A stretch of DNA of 64,000 nt from Glandiceps talaboti (GCF_964340395.1 NC_135553.1:18693501-18757500), one strand, 5' to 3'; shown: positions 37,601 through 49,317, counted from the first letter of the stretch. Notes: generated by a model not told the origin, from the sequence alone. Program-made: numbers and translations.

Positions 37601-37628
37601 TTCGTTCGATTGAGCTTTTTGACGAAGG
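31045..37628 (-). CDS. Gene X: unrecognised protein, 3' six exons
   Basis: Exons on the minus strand: 37628-37560, 37296-37111, 36537-36481, 35125-34982, 34222-33926, 31625-31045, giving about 444 residues with stop TGA at 31045-31047. Each border has a GT-AG site and every intron is phase 1, so joins are frame-consistent. Order: a Lys/Arg-rich N-terminal stretch, an acidic linker, a predicted alpha/beta module around GSVTFIVNCRTLNGVDALW, then a helical, charged C-terminal domain of about 190 residues. No signal peptide or membrane segment. I do not recognise the family; basic patches suggest a nuclear or nucleic-acid-bound protein, which is inference. The first coding exon, expected to end in phase 1 upstream of 37628, was not found. 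Large introns (2.3 kb at 31626-33925, 1.35 kb at 35126-36480) show no further exon. Confidence 0.75.
32277..32306. repeat. (GACT)n short array
   Basis: About seven copies in the last intron of gene X. Confidence 0.95.
33926..34222 (-). CDS. Gene X exon, 297 bp, alpha/beta module
   Basis: LKDGSVTFIVNCRTLNGVDA, LWDRYGDGDRLLKLMQKTLV, then IQISMDEDEFHVCREELLAA and an Ala run. The layout (strand, helix, long helix, strand, helix) looks like a compact domain. I have an impression of similar uncharacterised invertebrate proteins but cannot name the family. Donor GCCG|GTAAGA. Confidence 0.75.
34982..35125 (-). CDS. Gene X exon, 144 bp
   Basis: EMRVHVTVEKVELSPIP followed by EIVVSFLDKVLQDKQLSAPT: a beta strand then an amphipathic helix. 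Acceptor TCTATTTCAG, donor GAAG|GTATCA (weaker than the others). Confidence 0.7.
35366..35379. promoter_or_regulatory. X-box-like site in a gene X intron
   Basis: GTAGCCATGGCAAC fits the RFX pattern GTNRCC-N2-RGYAAC. RFX sites usually act in promoters, so an intronic match may be chance. Confidence 0.25.
36481..36537 (-). CDS. Gene X exon, 57 bp, acidic linker
   Basis: EGDTKKVHFDEDLVKRSL, acceptor TTCACAACAG, donor CTTG|GTAAGC. Short but with strong borders, and its phase fits both neighbours. Confidence 0.65.
37111..37296 (-). CDS. Gene X exon, 186 bp, Arg/Ser/Lys-rich
   Basis: ARRKQSPIRSSSATRTRST, then VKKRTKRRKKQETQANHAED, likely disordered. Acceptor CCTTTTTAG|GTGCG, donor TCAAG|GTAAAT. 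A second KKRTKRRKK basic patch. Confidence 0.7.
37560..37628 (-). CDS. Gene X exon, 69 bp, basic
   Basis: FVKKLNRTKVSQTKKRKRGK between TTGCAG and GCAG|GTAAGT. Phase 1 at both ends. The KKRKR cluster resembles a monopartite nuclear localisation signal. Confidence 0.65.
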
Positions 37629-39851
37629 CTGCAAGATATTGACGGAATTAGAATGAGAATGAGAATGAGTGAGAATGAGGGGTGGCTCCGTATTAATATT
37701 AGGTACGGGGCGTTGCGAAATAAATGCAGAACAATACAGAGCCTATCAGAAAATTGTACCCGAGAGCATTATCAGGGAATTGCATTGTTTTTACAAGAAT
37801 TCAGTTAACGTGATGTGACTACCTTCTAGGTATATTACGTATATATGTCACCATTCAAGTTCACTTCTTAAATAACGGTGTGTTTTCTCTCGAATCATGT
37901 TTAAGCATAGACAGTTGAGGGGATCACTGTCTGTGGTTTAAGTTATACATATGACCAGTAAGTGTATACCCATTATGTAAAGTTGGAAGAACCCTGAACT
38001 GTTACGCCCATTCTACCTGATCCATGAACACTTAAAACATGATAAAGCATTACTGGCCTAATTCTAATGATTGTAACTGAGCTCGTATATACATTCAATT
38101 GCATGGTCAGGCAGAGTACAGACTTTTATTGTTAATAGCTGCCACTGGTAAGATACCCAATTCAAAACCCCCAAAAAACATTTACACTTTTTGTCTTGAT
38201 TCCAATGTCTAGCATCTATTAAACTTTCGACTTGAAAGAATTTAGGGAAGAACTATAACTTGACGTATAAACTTTCATTTCCCCCATATCTCGCCCTGTG
38301 TACATTTTTATCAGGGGATAGATTTGAAATTATTTGCTGTCAAGATTACCATTTCAATCGCGTTATTTGGAAATACCATAGTTGGTGTAGGGTCTATGGA
38401 AATACCAACTGGTTGTACGGTAACCCTGGCACCTTGATATCTATGCAAACACGCAGTGATAATAGGCATATGTAGTCTGGGTAACAAGGTGACAACATAC
38501 TTGTAGCATAGCAATGACAGTTTGAACATGGCTTCTAATTCGAGACAGGTGTAAACGACACATTTGGGATAAGATGTGGACTGGACTGTAAGATGCATCG
38601 TGTTGTTCAGCCCTATCACTGGCTTCTTAACCATATGAGTGCTGGCTGATAGCGTAGCACGAATGTCTGTATCTTACAGCCTAGATACGTAAGATGAAGT
38701 CGACAGTCTAGTGTTAGCCATTATTGTCATGGTCAAGAGCTGGGCATCGTCGTAAACACAACGGGACTCTTAACGGCAGTGACGAGGATGTTGTAGTAGA
38801 TTTGGCAGTGTGTCGGCGGAAAAAAACTGTGTTCGCCTGTTTGCAACTCGAGAATGGAGCTGCGATAAATCCAACAGATTGGGATGTTTTATTTTGTTAG
38901 CTAAACAATTCCTCACAATTCGCTTCGTATGAGTTGGTTTCGAAAAGTTTCCCAAATTTGATAATTTGACCTTGGTCTGATATTAAAAAGAGAAATCGTA
39001 GCCGCACAGTTGTTGCCATGACTACGAAAGTGCGTATACACGATGCGTAGCAGGTTATTCTCTACACGAACGTATATCTTTCGAGAAATCTAGTAATACC
39101 AGTTTCATGACAATCAACACCAAAGATCATCGTACTTTTCTCTTTAGGTTTTTTAGAATTGGTCTGTTTAGGAGGTGATTAAATTCATATAACATCTCAC
39201 AGCGACATTGTGTGCACAACCTGTTCACAGCACTCCCATTAACACGCTTGAATTGTTGCATTGTCAGATCTATTTCACGCCAACTCTATTTGAAGATTAA
39301 AAGGTCAATGGAGGTCAATCGACGACTCTATCCAGCTGTCGCTTTCACTACCGTTAACAATCTGCACAATAAAATCCCTGAACAGTATTCGCAAATAACG
39401 GTACACGCAGGTTGTGAGTGTCTCTTTTATTATGGTTCTGCACGTGGAACTTTATCAACAGGCTGTACATGCATATTGTGGTACTTAGTACACAATGATT
39501 ACTGTGTATGTTAATTGATTTTTTAAATGTCAATTTTACCTTACGAATTCTATGAATAGAAGTGATTGTTAGGTGTCACTTAGTTTTGTTATATTAACGA
39601 ATCATACAATTTACACACGTTTCTTTCGTGTACCTAACTGTAACAGTTGGTATTAATTTTAAAGTATTTTAATCAACATGGTGACGTATTGACTTGATTT
39701 AACTCCACATGCTATGTATGAATCACTCAGTAATCACGTCTAAAAATAATTTTGAGTAAAAATATCTAACTTGTAATTTTTTAATTCTAATTCTCACGAG
39801 ATCAGTGCGAGATCTTAAAATAATGGGTTGCCCAGATCCCCAGACAATTCC

Positions 39852-39894
<43 letters not shown>

Positions 39895-39897
39895 ACA

Positions 39898-39941
<44 letters not shown>

Positions 39942-40880
39942 CACACACGTACATGATTTGGTGGCTATCTTGGATTTTCGGGGTCAAAGGTCACCCAGCG
40001 CGGGCAAACCCCTTTCAAGTGATTCTACATGTTATAAATTGACCAACTATGACAAGTTTGGTGCTTTAATCCAGCGTGTCACGATTTCACACAAAACTGT
40101 GACTACATGATGACACAGAAAACTGCATCTTTATAACCTCATCACATTGTAGCTGCGTTCATATATAAGCGAACCATATAACTTTCCATCCGTATTTTCG
40201 CACGCTCTAGTCGGGTGTATTTTCTACTCTAGGACTTGCTAACAATATTTCAAACAGTTATCGTCATCGGACATGCTAACCTGCGATATGTTCCCCACTC
40301 AATTGAGGTATCATTCACGTTATCAGGTTGCTTCGCACACCTGGTGATTTTAGTGTTAATCAAGTCATTTGCATTCACTGGGTGACCTGTGATAATATGA
40401 ATATTCAGCAGTTTTACCACCTGTTCCAACGAAAGAAGATAGGGAGTTCCAGAACTACTTCCAGTAGTTTACACCATCACTGTATCGTGTGGGGATTTAA
40501 TGGACACATTATTTTAAGAAAGTTAAATACAACTTCGCATTAAAACATTTAAATCATACCACGATGACATTTATTCGTGCCTTTAAAGAAAAGAACGAAC
40601 AACAATGACTTTTGTTTACAAAAATGTACATTTACATCAGGGTTTAATAAAGAATAACTTGTAGTGTTCTCTTCTGACTGTAAATAGTCACTCTTTTTAT
40701 TGACAGAATAAAGACACTTTACCCATCCCCCTGATTCTACTAAATCCCGTATCTAAATGAAAACATCTCTTAACCTTGACCAAAAATGTTCATCAGCTTG
40801 GCAGATGAAATGACTTACGGAAGTTATAACGCACAGTCAAGCAGTCTGAGGTTACACTGTCACTTTACCTCGTGTCTTAA
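37629..40880. other. Upstream of gene X; no coding exon recognised
   Basis: Should hold the 5' end of gene X and the 3' flank of gene Y. Frames at 38311-38634, 38770-38955 and 39212-39514 lack domains or matching splice phases. 38745-38870 is a diverged repeat of 33765-33870. The (CA)n/(CGCA)n array lies at 39855-39948. Confidence 0.5.
39855..39948. repeat. (CA)n-(CGCA)n-(CA)n array
   Basis: About 94 bp of alternating pyrimidine-purine, interrupted once, with a CG-containing middle; a strong Z-DNA-type sequence. Frames encode Cys-Val or His-Thr repeats and are artefacts. Confidence 0.97.
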
Positions 40881-41236
40881 AGTGGTCATATATGGATGAG
40901 AATTGGGTATTTATTTTGGATTTTTAATGTATACAACAATGTTATCATGGCTTCCTACTTGGGAAAATCAATGTGAAACAACATATGCCAAGTCCTTGTT
41001 TGTACCGCAATAAATTGGAAAAGATTGATAAATGTGTAGTAACATATTTCTTATTGTACGTACAATAACAAACTTTTTAACATATAATTTAGCTTTTTAC
41101 AATGTAATGAGTTACGAACAAAGACTTGGTCTATGTTTTTTTTCACATTAGTTTCTGAAGTAGGAAGTCATGATGACATTGTTTTGCAAATTTAAAATCC
41201 TAAATAAATGCCCAATCCTCATCCATATGACCTCTT
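40881..41236. mobile_element. Foldback (palindromic) MITE flanked by TTAA
   Basis: The left arm from AGTGGTCATATATGGATGAG and the right arm (reverse complement AGAGGTCATATGGATGAG) match, with gaps, over about 170 bp each. Shared blocks include GGATTTTTAATGTA-type, ACTTCCTACTT and CCAAGTC. They meet at the perfect palindrome TTATTGTACGTACAATAA (about 41052-41069). TTAA is present at both outer borders (40877-40880, 41237-41240), a piggyBac-type target duplication. No coding capacity. Confidence 0.75.
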
Positions 41237-41457
41237 TAACTGTGACAATGAATAAACAGTAATACCATACAGCAAGCACTCGATCTCACGAGACTAACTT
41301 TGTTTGAAGATCTCTCACGTTACACCCACATCTCAAGAGGTGTTAATTTTCATTGCATCAGCGGAAAAAAATGTGTTCCCGCTTACGAGAATGCACGACG
41401 TCTGTGTACCATAAACCGTCCTTAGTCGGCGTCTGATTAGCGTTCAAGTTAGTCTGT

Positions 41458-42103
41458 TCAAATAATTTCATCTAATGTATTACGGTCGTCGCACCTGCTT
41501 GGACTGGTGTCTGACAACTCATCTGCACTTGATGAAAGTTGGCTTTTCGAGACAAGTGTTTGTGTGAGTTGAGTAAATCGTTCGTCTCCAATTACACTAC
41601 ATCTTCTTCGTAGCCGCACATCGTATGGTGATTTCATCCATTTTTCTTGAATCGGAGGAAATCTTGATATTGCCGAGTTCCCGCCCATCATATCTTTCTG
41701 TGGACCATTTAGCGGTAAATGAAAATCTAAATTTGTTGGTTTACCAAGCCCGTTATGTTCATCTTCTCGACGTACATGTTGTATGTACGACAGAGTTCTC
41801 AATCTTGTTGAGAGCTGTGCTTGTCTTCGTAAAAATACACGGATTTGTGAATCTAAGAAATTCAAATTTCTCGCTTGCTGCGACTCTTCCCGTTTGAGTT
41901 GTTTTTCACGTATTTTCTGCAATTTTTTATCATTTGAGATAGTCTGTCTCATATGCTTCCGTACAGCTGGATTCATTCGAGTGAAATCCGGGTCACCGTC
42001 ATCAGTTTGCCAGGCACTGGAACTCGAGTGACTAAAAAATTGTTCACCACTTCTACCGTTTGACAAACATCCGGGTACTCTTGGTAACCTGGTCGCACCA
42101 TCC
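41458..42103 (-). CDS. Gene Y: unrecognised protein, terminal exon
   Basis: 215 codons including the stop, open from the acceptor TAGTTTCAG at 42104-42112 to TGA at 41458-41460. The intron before it is phase 2. Content: Ser-rich start, NPAVRKHMRQTISNDKKLQK, a charged helix (KIREKQLKREESQQARNLNF), FLRRQAQLSTRLRTLSYIQH, and a Ser/Asp-rich end LDEII. No membrane segment. An internal ATG at 42066 could start a 202-residue protein, but the frame is open upstream to a good acceptor, so an exon is more likely. No upstream exon was found to 50.8 kb. Not recognised. Confidence 0.6.
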
Positions 42104-42645
42104 CTGAAACTATCAAAAATGGCTTGATTTTAATATAAATAAAGTATTTATATATATAAAGTCGTACTATATTAATATATATGTGAGTTAAATAATGAAA
42201 AACGTACGAGAAGTAAACTTGAAAATGTATGTCTTTATAAGCCAAGACATCAATAATAGATCTAGAGAAAGTTAGTATAACCACATTAATATATATGTAG
42301 TGGTGCCAACTTGTCAATAACTGCTGATCATGTCGATTGATTGAATGATTGATTGACTGATTTATTGGTTGGTTGGTTGATTGAATGAGGGATACATGTT
42401 TACTCATGATTCAGTCCAGCATTCCTCAGTTCAGATTCAGATTCATATTCAGTTCAACGTCGCGACATCTATACAGTGGTAAACAGTAAGATACGTCTTG
42501 GTACAAGTAAACGACCACTCATAGGTTCAAAGAGCCACACATCAAGAGCAAATGGGTTGGCCGATATATGAGGGCACCAGACACGGCGTGCCTTATAGAA
42601 CATGCACATTCATAGACCTCAAACTTAGTTTCCTGTTTCAGACCA
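42104..42645. other. Non-coding stretch upstream of gene Y exon
   Basis: AT-rich, with a GATT/GACT-type simple repeat at 42333-42385. No exon recognised. Confidence 0.5.
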
Positions 42646-42648
42646 TTA

Positions 42649-43351
42649 GGGAGCCTTCAGTAATTAAAAGGTGGGAGTGACAGGGCAAACCAGTGTCATG
42701 CTTAAAAATGACACTCCCTCTATTGACTTTCTCTAAAACATGACCCCCCATTGAAATATTAAAAAACCCAAACAGAATCAATTATTAAAAAAGACTTTAT
42801 CCCACTGCTGCCACCAAGTTGAAAGTCTCAAAGGTATTGGTTACTTCCCGACTATTACTACCGGACTGAATTTGTGTGAAATGGGCACTACACTAATCAA
42901 TACTTGTGTTTGGATCTCAAAGGCTGAGCTAGAGGCCAGAACATTAATCCCTTAACACCTAGACGGACACACTCCCGCTCGATACTTTCGGGACATCTCC
43001 ACAATATCATCCGTTAGATCTTACCCAAATGTTCCTGTTTTACTCCTGTTAGACCACTGTGATTTTTTCTCCTCACATCACACCTGACAGTTAATTCAGT
43101 ACATGGTTGTCAGCAGCTATTTGATTAACATGGACTGATATTACGGTACCCAACCCTAACACTAACCTTAGCTCTAACGCTAACCCTATCCTAATTGATG
43201 TGGCCACAGTGGGATGCCAAATTCCTCCAAAAAGGACGAAATTAGACAATATAACGAGTTAATTAAAAGTAAAATGTGACCCCTTATACAATTTTTCTAA
43301 AATATGACTCTCCCTAATTACCCCCCCCCCCCGAAATTACTGAAGGCTTCC
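42649..43351. mobile_element. TIR element with TTA target duplication, about 0.7 kb
   Basis: Left end GGGAGCCTTCAGTAATT, right end the inverse of GGAAGCCTTCAGTAATTT, with TTA on each side (42646-42648, 43352-43354). A 3-bp TTA duplication suggests a PIF/Harbinger-type element. The interior holds degenerate telomere-like CCCTAA repeats (43150-43195) and a poly-C run, and no frame. Relatives: partial ends near 3735, 8455, 11590, 11708 and 12890, and a divergent copy at 58099-58829. Confidence 0.65.
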
Positions 43352-43354
43352 TTA

Positions 43355-46300
43355 TGGCGGTGTGGGGTTCTATTTACTGTCTACAAAAAGTGATTCACTG
43401 ATTCATTTGTAATACAACGAGTTGTAATTACATTTTCATTGGGTTAAATGGCAAAGACAGTTAACCTATCATTGGTACGTACAGTTGATATGTATAGCAG
43501 TGACAACATTGTGTTTAAAAATAAGTTGATTTTGAATAAAATTGTGGTATGAAACATGTGACTTCTATTGTATAACTACAGCATGAATGTACTAAGCTTT
43601 GACTCAGAGAATTGTAAGGTTAACGTGACGACTAAAACAAATGTTAATTTTGATCTCTGCTCCCACCAGGTAGATCGTGTAACAATACACATGATCACAA
43701 TCGCAGACATTGTATCTCTACTTGTACACGGGATCATGTAGGGAATTAGCTTAGTAGACGTCATCAGAGACAGGTTGATATCCACAGCCACAATAAACAC
43801 AATTGGGACAGCAACGTACTTAGTGACAATATTTGCTCCGCCACGTCCACTCATCTCTCGACAACGTGTCTAGCTATTCGGTCCTTCATGCTTATTCACT
43901 TGTTTGTTCTGATCGTGGATCTATTATTGAGATTTATGTGACGAATGCGAATGGTACCAAAACTAAGCCCCAATATTCAATGTTGAAGCATGGAAGTATA
44001 CTTCCATGGTTGAAGGAAATATTAAAGGTACGCTCTCAGCAGTAAAGGGGTATCCTTTCTGTAAACATGAGACCCCGGCATTGCTCGGCACAACCTACAG
44101 CCGATATGGCCATGGATGTACGAGTGATCTGTAATACATCCATGATCAGATCTATATGTTGACATGCATATACCTTTTGCGATTACTCAAAATAACAGAA
44201 TAACTTGGCATATTTGATACTCACCCATTAAGACCCTTATCCATCGTGTATGCTATGTAAGACATCCACTTTAAAAATACTTGGTATATGTTTGCTGTCC
44301 CGATTTCAACGTAGTTTCTCGGATATTTGTCCGTTCAAATATTTCTGATGGTTAATAGAGAAGTGGCGGTATTCTGAACGTCCAAGTCTTGTCTCGACTC
44401 CTAATTACAATGTGCATACATTTAGGGTGCTGCATTGTTCGGAGCGACAGTAGGGGGTCGTCTTAGCGTCACATCTCAACTCACTGGAAAGTATTTTGAA
44501 TGAATTGCGAATTATTCATACTATGCTGATGTTACTTGTCAAACTGTTGCTAAGACAGTGGTAATTGTGGTTTTATTTAGAGACAACAACCTGTTGATTT
44601 TGTCTATTGTGTATTGTTCTATGACGACAGGTAGAACCCCGCGTGTTAAAAATGACGTAATACCGAGCAATACAATCTGAACCAGTGTACGGGTATTTGT
44701 TGCAAACTAAATTAAAAAATGGACAATATACATGTATTACTGAATCTCCGAAACTTCGGGTAAACTACTTATTTATTTATTTAGTTAGTTATTGTTGATC
44801 ACATCAATAGCTGTTGCGCGTCCAGGATTTCATATCAAGAACCGCTTCTCATCAATTAAAGCGTTCTTTTAGTTTGGATAAATGAAAAGTTATTTATCTT
44901 TCACAGCAGTTTTTTTAAAAGTTTGTTATAAACGCGCTAGTTTTACCCTTTCATAAATAACATTCTTCAAAAGGGAGTTCCGCTGTTGTGAGGACATTAT
45001 CACGTGACAATAGCTTTATTGTCTGTGATCTGAATTACGTTAAAATGTTTATGCAGTGATAAATTGTGTTCAATTCAATTTAATACATACATTATACAGT
45101 GTGGTTTCTCTACAATATTCTTGTATAAATTAGATACCTTGAATTAATCGAACTATTCTTAGTCCTACTTCTTTCATGGACTGTTATTTGAACAAAAATG
45201 GCACTTACAATTCATATTGATTGGTGGCGACATTTATTTCAGAACTGTGCAGTGATTTGTGTGAAGTAGAATGACGTACATATAATCCAACTATTGAAAT
45301 TTTAATCAAAATTTGACATCTAAACCAGTTCTTAAGTGTGGCTATTCGAGTGAGAAACTCAACACTAGATGGACAATACACTTTGTTAGATTAAATCTGA
45401 TACGATGGTCCCGGTTTACTTCATTATCCATATTTCACACAGTCATGATCTGTGACTTTACTTTTTGTCTTTTCGTCTATTGTTGTTTACAACGCACGGG
45501 TTATGTGTTTGTCTCAAACTGCTAAGTGCTAAGCATGTATCAAAGAATGTATCACCCTATCACAAATCGCGACATTTTTCTTCACCGGGTGTTTAGCATT
45601 TCAAAACAATCAAAGAATGACTGAATGAATGAATGAATGAACAAATGACTGAATGACTGAATGAATGAATGAATGAATGAATGAATGAAATAGTAAATGG
45701 CTCATAATTACAACACTATCGTGGTCAAAGCATCAACACTCACAGGTCTAGTACCACGCAGGAAACACACACCATCTCAAGCTAAGGACACGTGGTACAT
45801 GACACTCTTCAATCTTGTCTAATTTGTGTCTTATTAGTAAGAGAGCTGGGTGTGGCCGGTTCTTTGTATACTGCACTAACCATTGCATTATATTATTGGG
45901 TAAGTCCACTTATCAGTGACACTTTAGGGGCAAGATCAATAGTTCAAAGTAGGATAAAAAATAAATTTCTATTTTCGGGGGGGGGGGGGGGTTGAACCAA
46001 TTTAGTTCTCGTCCTACAAAATCAACTTTACTTTTAAATGGATCTGTATTATACTCCTACATACAAATATTTCTAAAAGATGTCGTCAAATTGAAAAATG
46101 GTTGAATTTTCGCCGCACTAAATGCACGATATTAAAATACAATAGAAAGAGGTATTTTGTCCTCTCTACATCATACTGGATTTGTATTCACAGTACTACA
46201 TATTACTACACAGATGTGAAATTGGTTTGCTGTCTAAACTATTGTCAATTTTAGCCAATTTAGTTAGAAGGGGGTAGGGGTGGGGATCTGGGTCCTAGCT

Positions 46301-47061
46301 ATAGTTTTTTCCTGTTTTAACTATTGATCTCACCCCTTAATAAAGACACAACAAGCACGGGAGTGCGTTCATCCAAAAATATGATCAGTGCAATAGCGAT
46401 CTGAAATATTTCTGTTCAAAAAAAGAAAAAAGTATTCATCATAAAGTGATATTTAATTATGTGCTACGTGATATATTACACATCTATGTACAATATAACA
46501 ATAAACAAATAAAAAAATAAATAAAAAAATAGATAAATAAATAAATAAAAAGTTCGATATCTTAAAATAGCTAAAAATTTCCGACAATATTTTTCAAACA
46601 TCGTAAAGACCGTGTTTATCCACACATATTTTGTCGAGTATGATCGCTTATCATGGCTCATAGCTCAACGCGTTGGTCGTTTCAGTCACGGTATTTATAT
46701 ATTCCACAGTATGACATCAACGAAGTATGTCCGCATCGAAGAAAAGAGTTCACGTTTTCCTTTAGTGCAAATCCATATCTGTCATTCTATTTTATTCAAA
46801 TTTACTTTGTGTCACTATTTTACGTTTTTGATTGATTCTTTCATAAATTTGTGGTTGTATTTACACCAGCATTTGATAAATATAGGTATCAAAATGATAT
46901 GGTTAGACGGCTGGCTCATTTCGCAAAAAGTAATGGATAATCATTACTTGACCGAGTTATAAACGGCACAAAAAAGAGACGTATCTGAAAGTTGTGTTTA
47001 AAATACAGGCCTAGGGATATATATAAAATTGAGATTCTGTTTTGAAACTGCAATAATAATA
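43355..47061. other. Gene-poor stretch
   Basis: Holds a possible start-codon frame at 43576-43854 (minus; one hydrophobic stretch, no domain), (GAAT)n at 45618-45689, a G17-type run at 45975-45992, a repeat shared with 7.8-8.0 kb at 45995-46145 and an A-rich TAAA-type run at 46500-46552. No gene is supported. Confidence 0.5.
45618..45689. repeat. (GAAT)n microsatellite
   Basis: Tetranucleotide array interrupted by GACT and ACAA variants. Confidence 0.95.
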
Positions 47062-47064
47062 TAA

Positions 47065-47424
47065 GGCCTAACAAAAAAACTGTGTAGTTCCGATTACGCT
47101 CAATTTTAGAATAGGTTTGGTAGATAGATTTTTTTATTTATTTTTAATTTTTTTTTCATATGTAAATGTCTAGTTCAGGAAGTTGTGTTTTCCGTTGTTT
47201 TCGATATGGTCTCTGTGTTATTGGTTTCTTCTCATCAGATGTACAACCATTGCAGATTGAAAGAATAGTTTTACAGTTATCGCTTCGTTCCACTATTTCT
47301 TGCGAGACTTCACAATTTTCGTGATTTTATTTTTTGTCTCTCGAATACTTAAAAAAAGTTTAGGGTCTGCGTGAAAAACTGGTGGGGTCGGGTAACCGGA
47401 ACAAAACAATTTTTTTATTTGGCC
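47065..47424 (+). mobile_element. GGCC-ended MITE, copy 1 (360 bp)
   Basis: Begins GGCCTAACAA and ends TTTGGCC; flanked by TAA on both sides (47062-47064, 47425-47427). Internal blocks shared with the copies at 53320 and 55047: GTGTTTTCCGTTGTTTTCGA-type, GTGTTATTGGTTTCTTCTCA, TCTTGCGAGACTTCACA and AAAGTTTAGGGTC. Non-coding. Confidence 0.8.
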
Positions 47425-47427
47425 TAA

Positions 47428-49309
47428 ATAAAAGCACTGGGTTTAAAAAAGTTACCGAGTTTAGAGTATAGAATTACAATGATTTTGTTTGATTCCAAAA
47501 CGTACAAATTATTTACATGCATCAAGACTGTAGATGTTGTCGACAAAACCCAATGTATATAACGAGAAAGGCCCTGTCTGCAGTACAGAAACCTCGGTAT
47601 CGTCTGGTGAGCGACATCAGTTGAAATCATATCCCTGCCATCTTCTGTACATCCTAGTCAACGTTGATAAAACAAGGAAAAATATCAAACCATACATGAT
47701 GATGTTCATTATAGAACAGAATTATAGAAGGGCTTTGTTGTTAAACACCTAAGTGTTGAAATCTAAAAGAAAAAGACGACAACATTCATTCTTCACACTG
47801 CATCGATGTTAAATTTCGTGAAAATGATGCATTTTAAAAGGTATTATTGGTGCTATTACACTTCGATTTGAAAACTTTTCGTAAATACAAATACATGTAC
47901 ATCAATATAAATGTTAAAATGTAAACAACGACCATTTTTTGCTACGTCAATTATTATCATTGGTGCGATTCCCTAAACAATTATATTTCTTTGAAAATTT
48001 CTTGTAAGTACTTTAAGACAAATGTTTATAATCATGTGAACAACACTCATTCATTTCTTTAGTTGTATAGTGATGATCTTTATCATTTGAATATTTATCT
48101 TTCCTCGATAGCTGCGTCTTCTCTCAAGATTTCATTGAAGATCATAATTGGGATTTCTTTACTGCAGTAGGTAGCGAGATGATTATCATTGTCAGAATAG
48201 CATCCATTACACGAGTGTTGCTACCTAGGTTAAGAATAAAGGGGAGAACATATGTTGTAACTTTTACCACGGCTTGATATTATGCATATTTACCAGTGGG
48301 GTTAGCTACCCATGACAATGTAACAAGTTTCAAAACTGTGAGTCAATATTTGTATCAAAGTTACGCACTCAAATGATAAGTGTGAATTGAGTACACTCAA
48401 CCGAAACACAGAAGCAGTTATTACCGAATTTAAGGAACTAATGCCCAATATGACTGCACTAATATATGTATACTACCACTAACCAGTCTCTCCATCATGG
48501 AATATTAACCTGTGAGTCTGTATACTACACATCATTGTACATTAAATTGATAGTGTGTCATGTGTACGTGTGATGGTGGCGATGGTACTTGGGTGGGGGG
48601 GGGGGGGGCTATTGTGCATGATATATCAGACCATAGTGGTCTGAGATGTGCTGTGCTAATATAAAGCTAAATAAACCTGATCCAAATTTGTTAAAGATAC
48701 GGAGTTCCCTTAGTTAAAGTGATCCAGTATTGTCATGTTTTTCCTTGACATATATAGACTACTTATACCATACCCATTGTGTGATTTTGTTACGACATAC
48801 TTACCTTGAAAAGATATTTGAAAAAGTTTGATTTTTCCTGGTTTCGAAAACTTTACCAACTTGTACCACCAGAGGGCTCATTTGAAGATGACAAAGTAAT
48901 TATCGTTATCATCAGTTGTTTAAGTTTGTTGTGTTTCGACACCGATATACTTGTGGCGGTCCCATCGTGGTTATCGGTATTCACACCAGTCCTTTTCATT
49001 CCTTCTTCCTTCATTTCAGTCTTCTCGGGAACAAACTATCGTGTCCCATAAATTTTTTTAACATAACAGGAAACTTCTTATACCACAATTCCCTGTGTAT
49101 ATTATTTAGTTTCTTGTCTCACTTAAGAAGCTCTTCGCCGGTGACTACACTAAGAGGTCCAGTCTGTACTTGTTTGTAAACACATTACATCATAATACTA
49201 GTATTTTATGGCAGGACTGAAGCCCTTCATATCTCATATCACAGTTTTAAGTTGAAGATCCAGTGTTGTACTTTCACACGTTATGTTCGGTTATAATAGA
49301 CCTAATTTT
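47428..49309. other. Gene-poor stretch downstream of the polycystin-like gene
   Basis: Frames at 47424-47752 and 48806-49179 overlap on both strands and carry no domain. I looked on the minus strand for further polycystin membrane exons and saw none. A G-run lies at 48594-48608. Confidence 0.5.
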
Positions 49310-49317
49310 ATATTTTC

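Noticed and set aside
43576-43854. 91-codon minus-strand frame starting MSGRGGANIV with one hydrophobic stretch
   Set aside because: No domain, no clear donor in phase with gene Y and no promoter signal; could be chance in AT-rich DNA.
48806-49179. Minus-strand open stretch (about 48850-49050) considered as a missing polycystin exon
   Set aside because: Its translation has no membrane helices or polycystin motifs and its possible acceptor lacks a pyrimidine tract.
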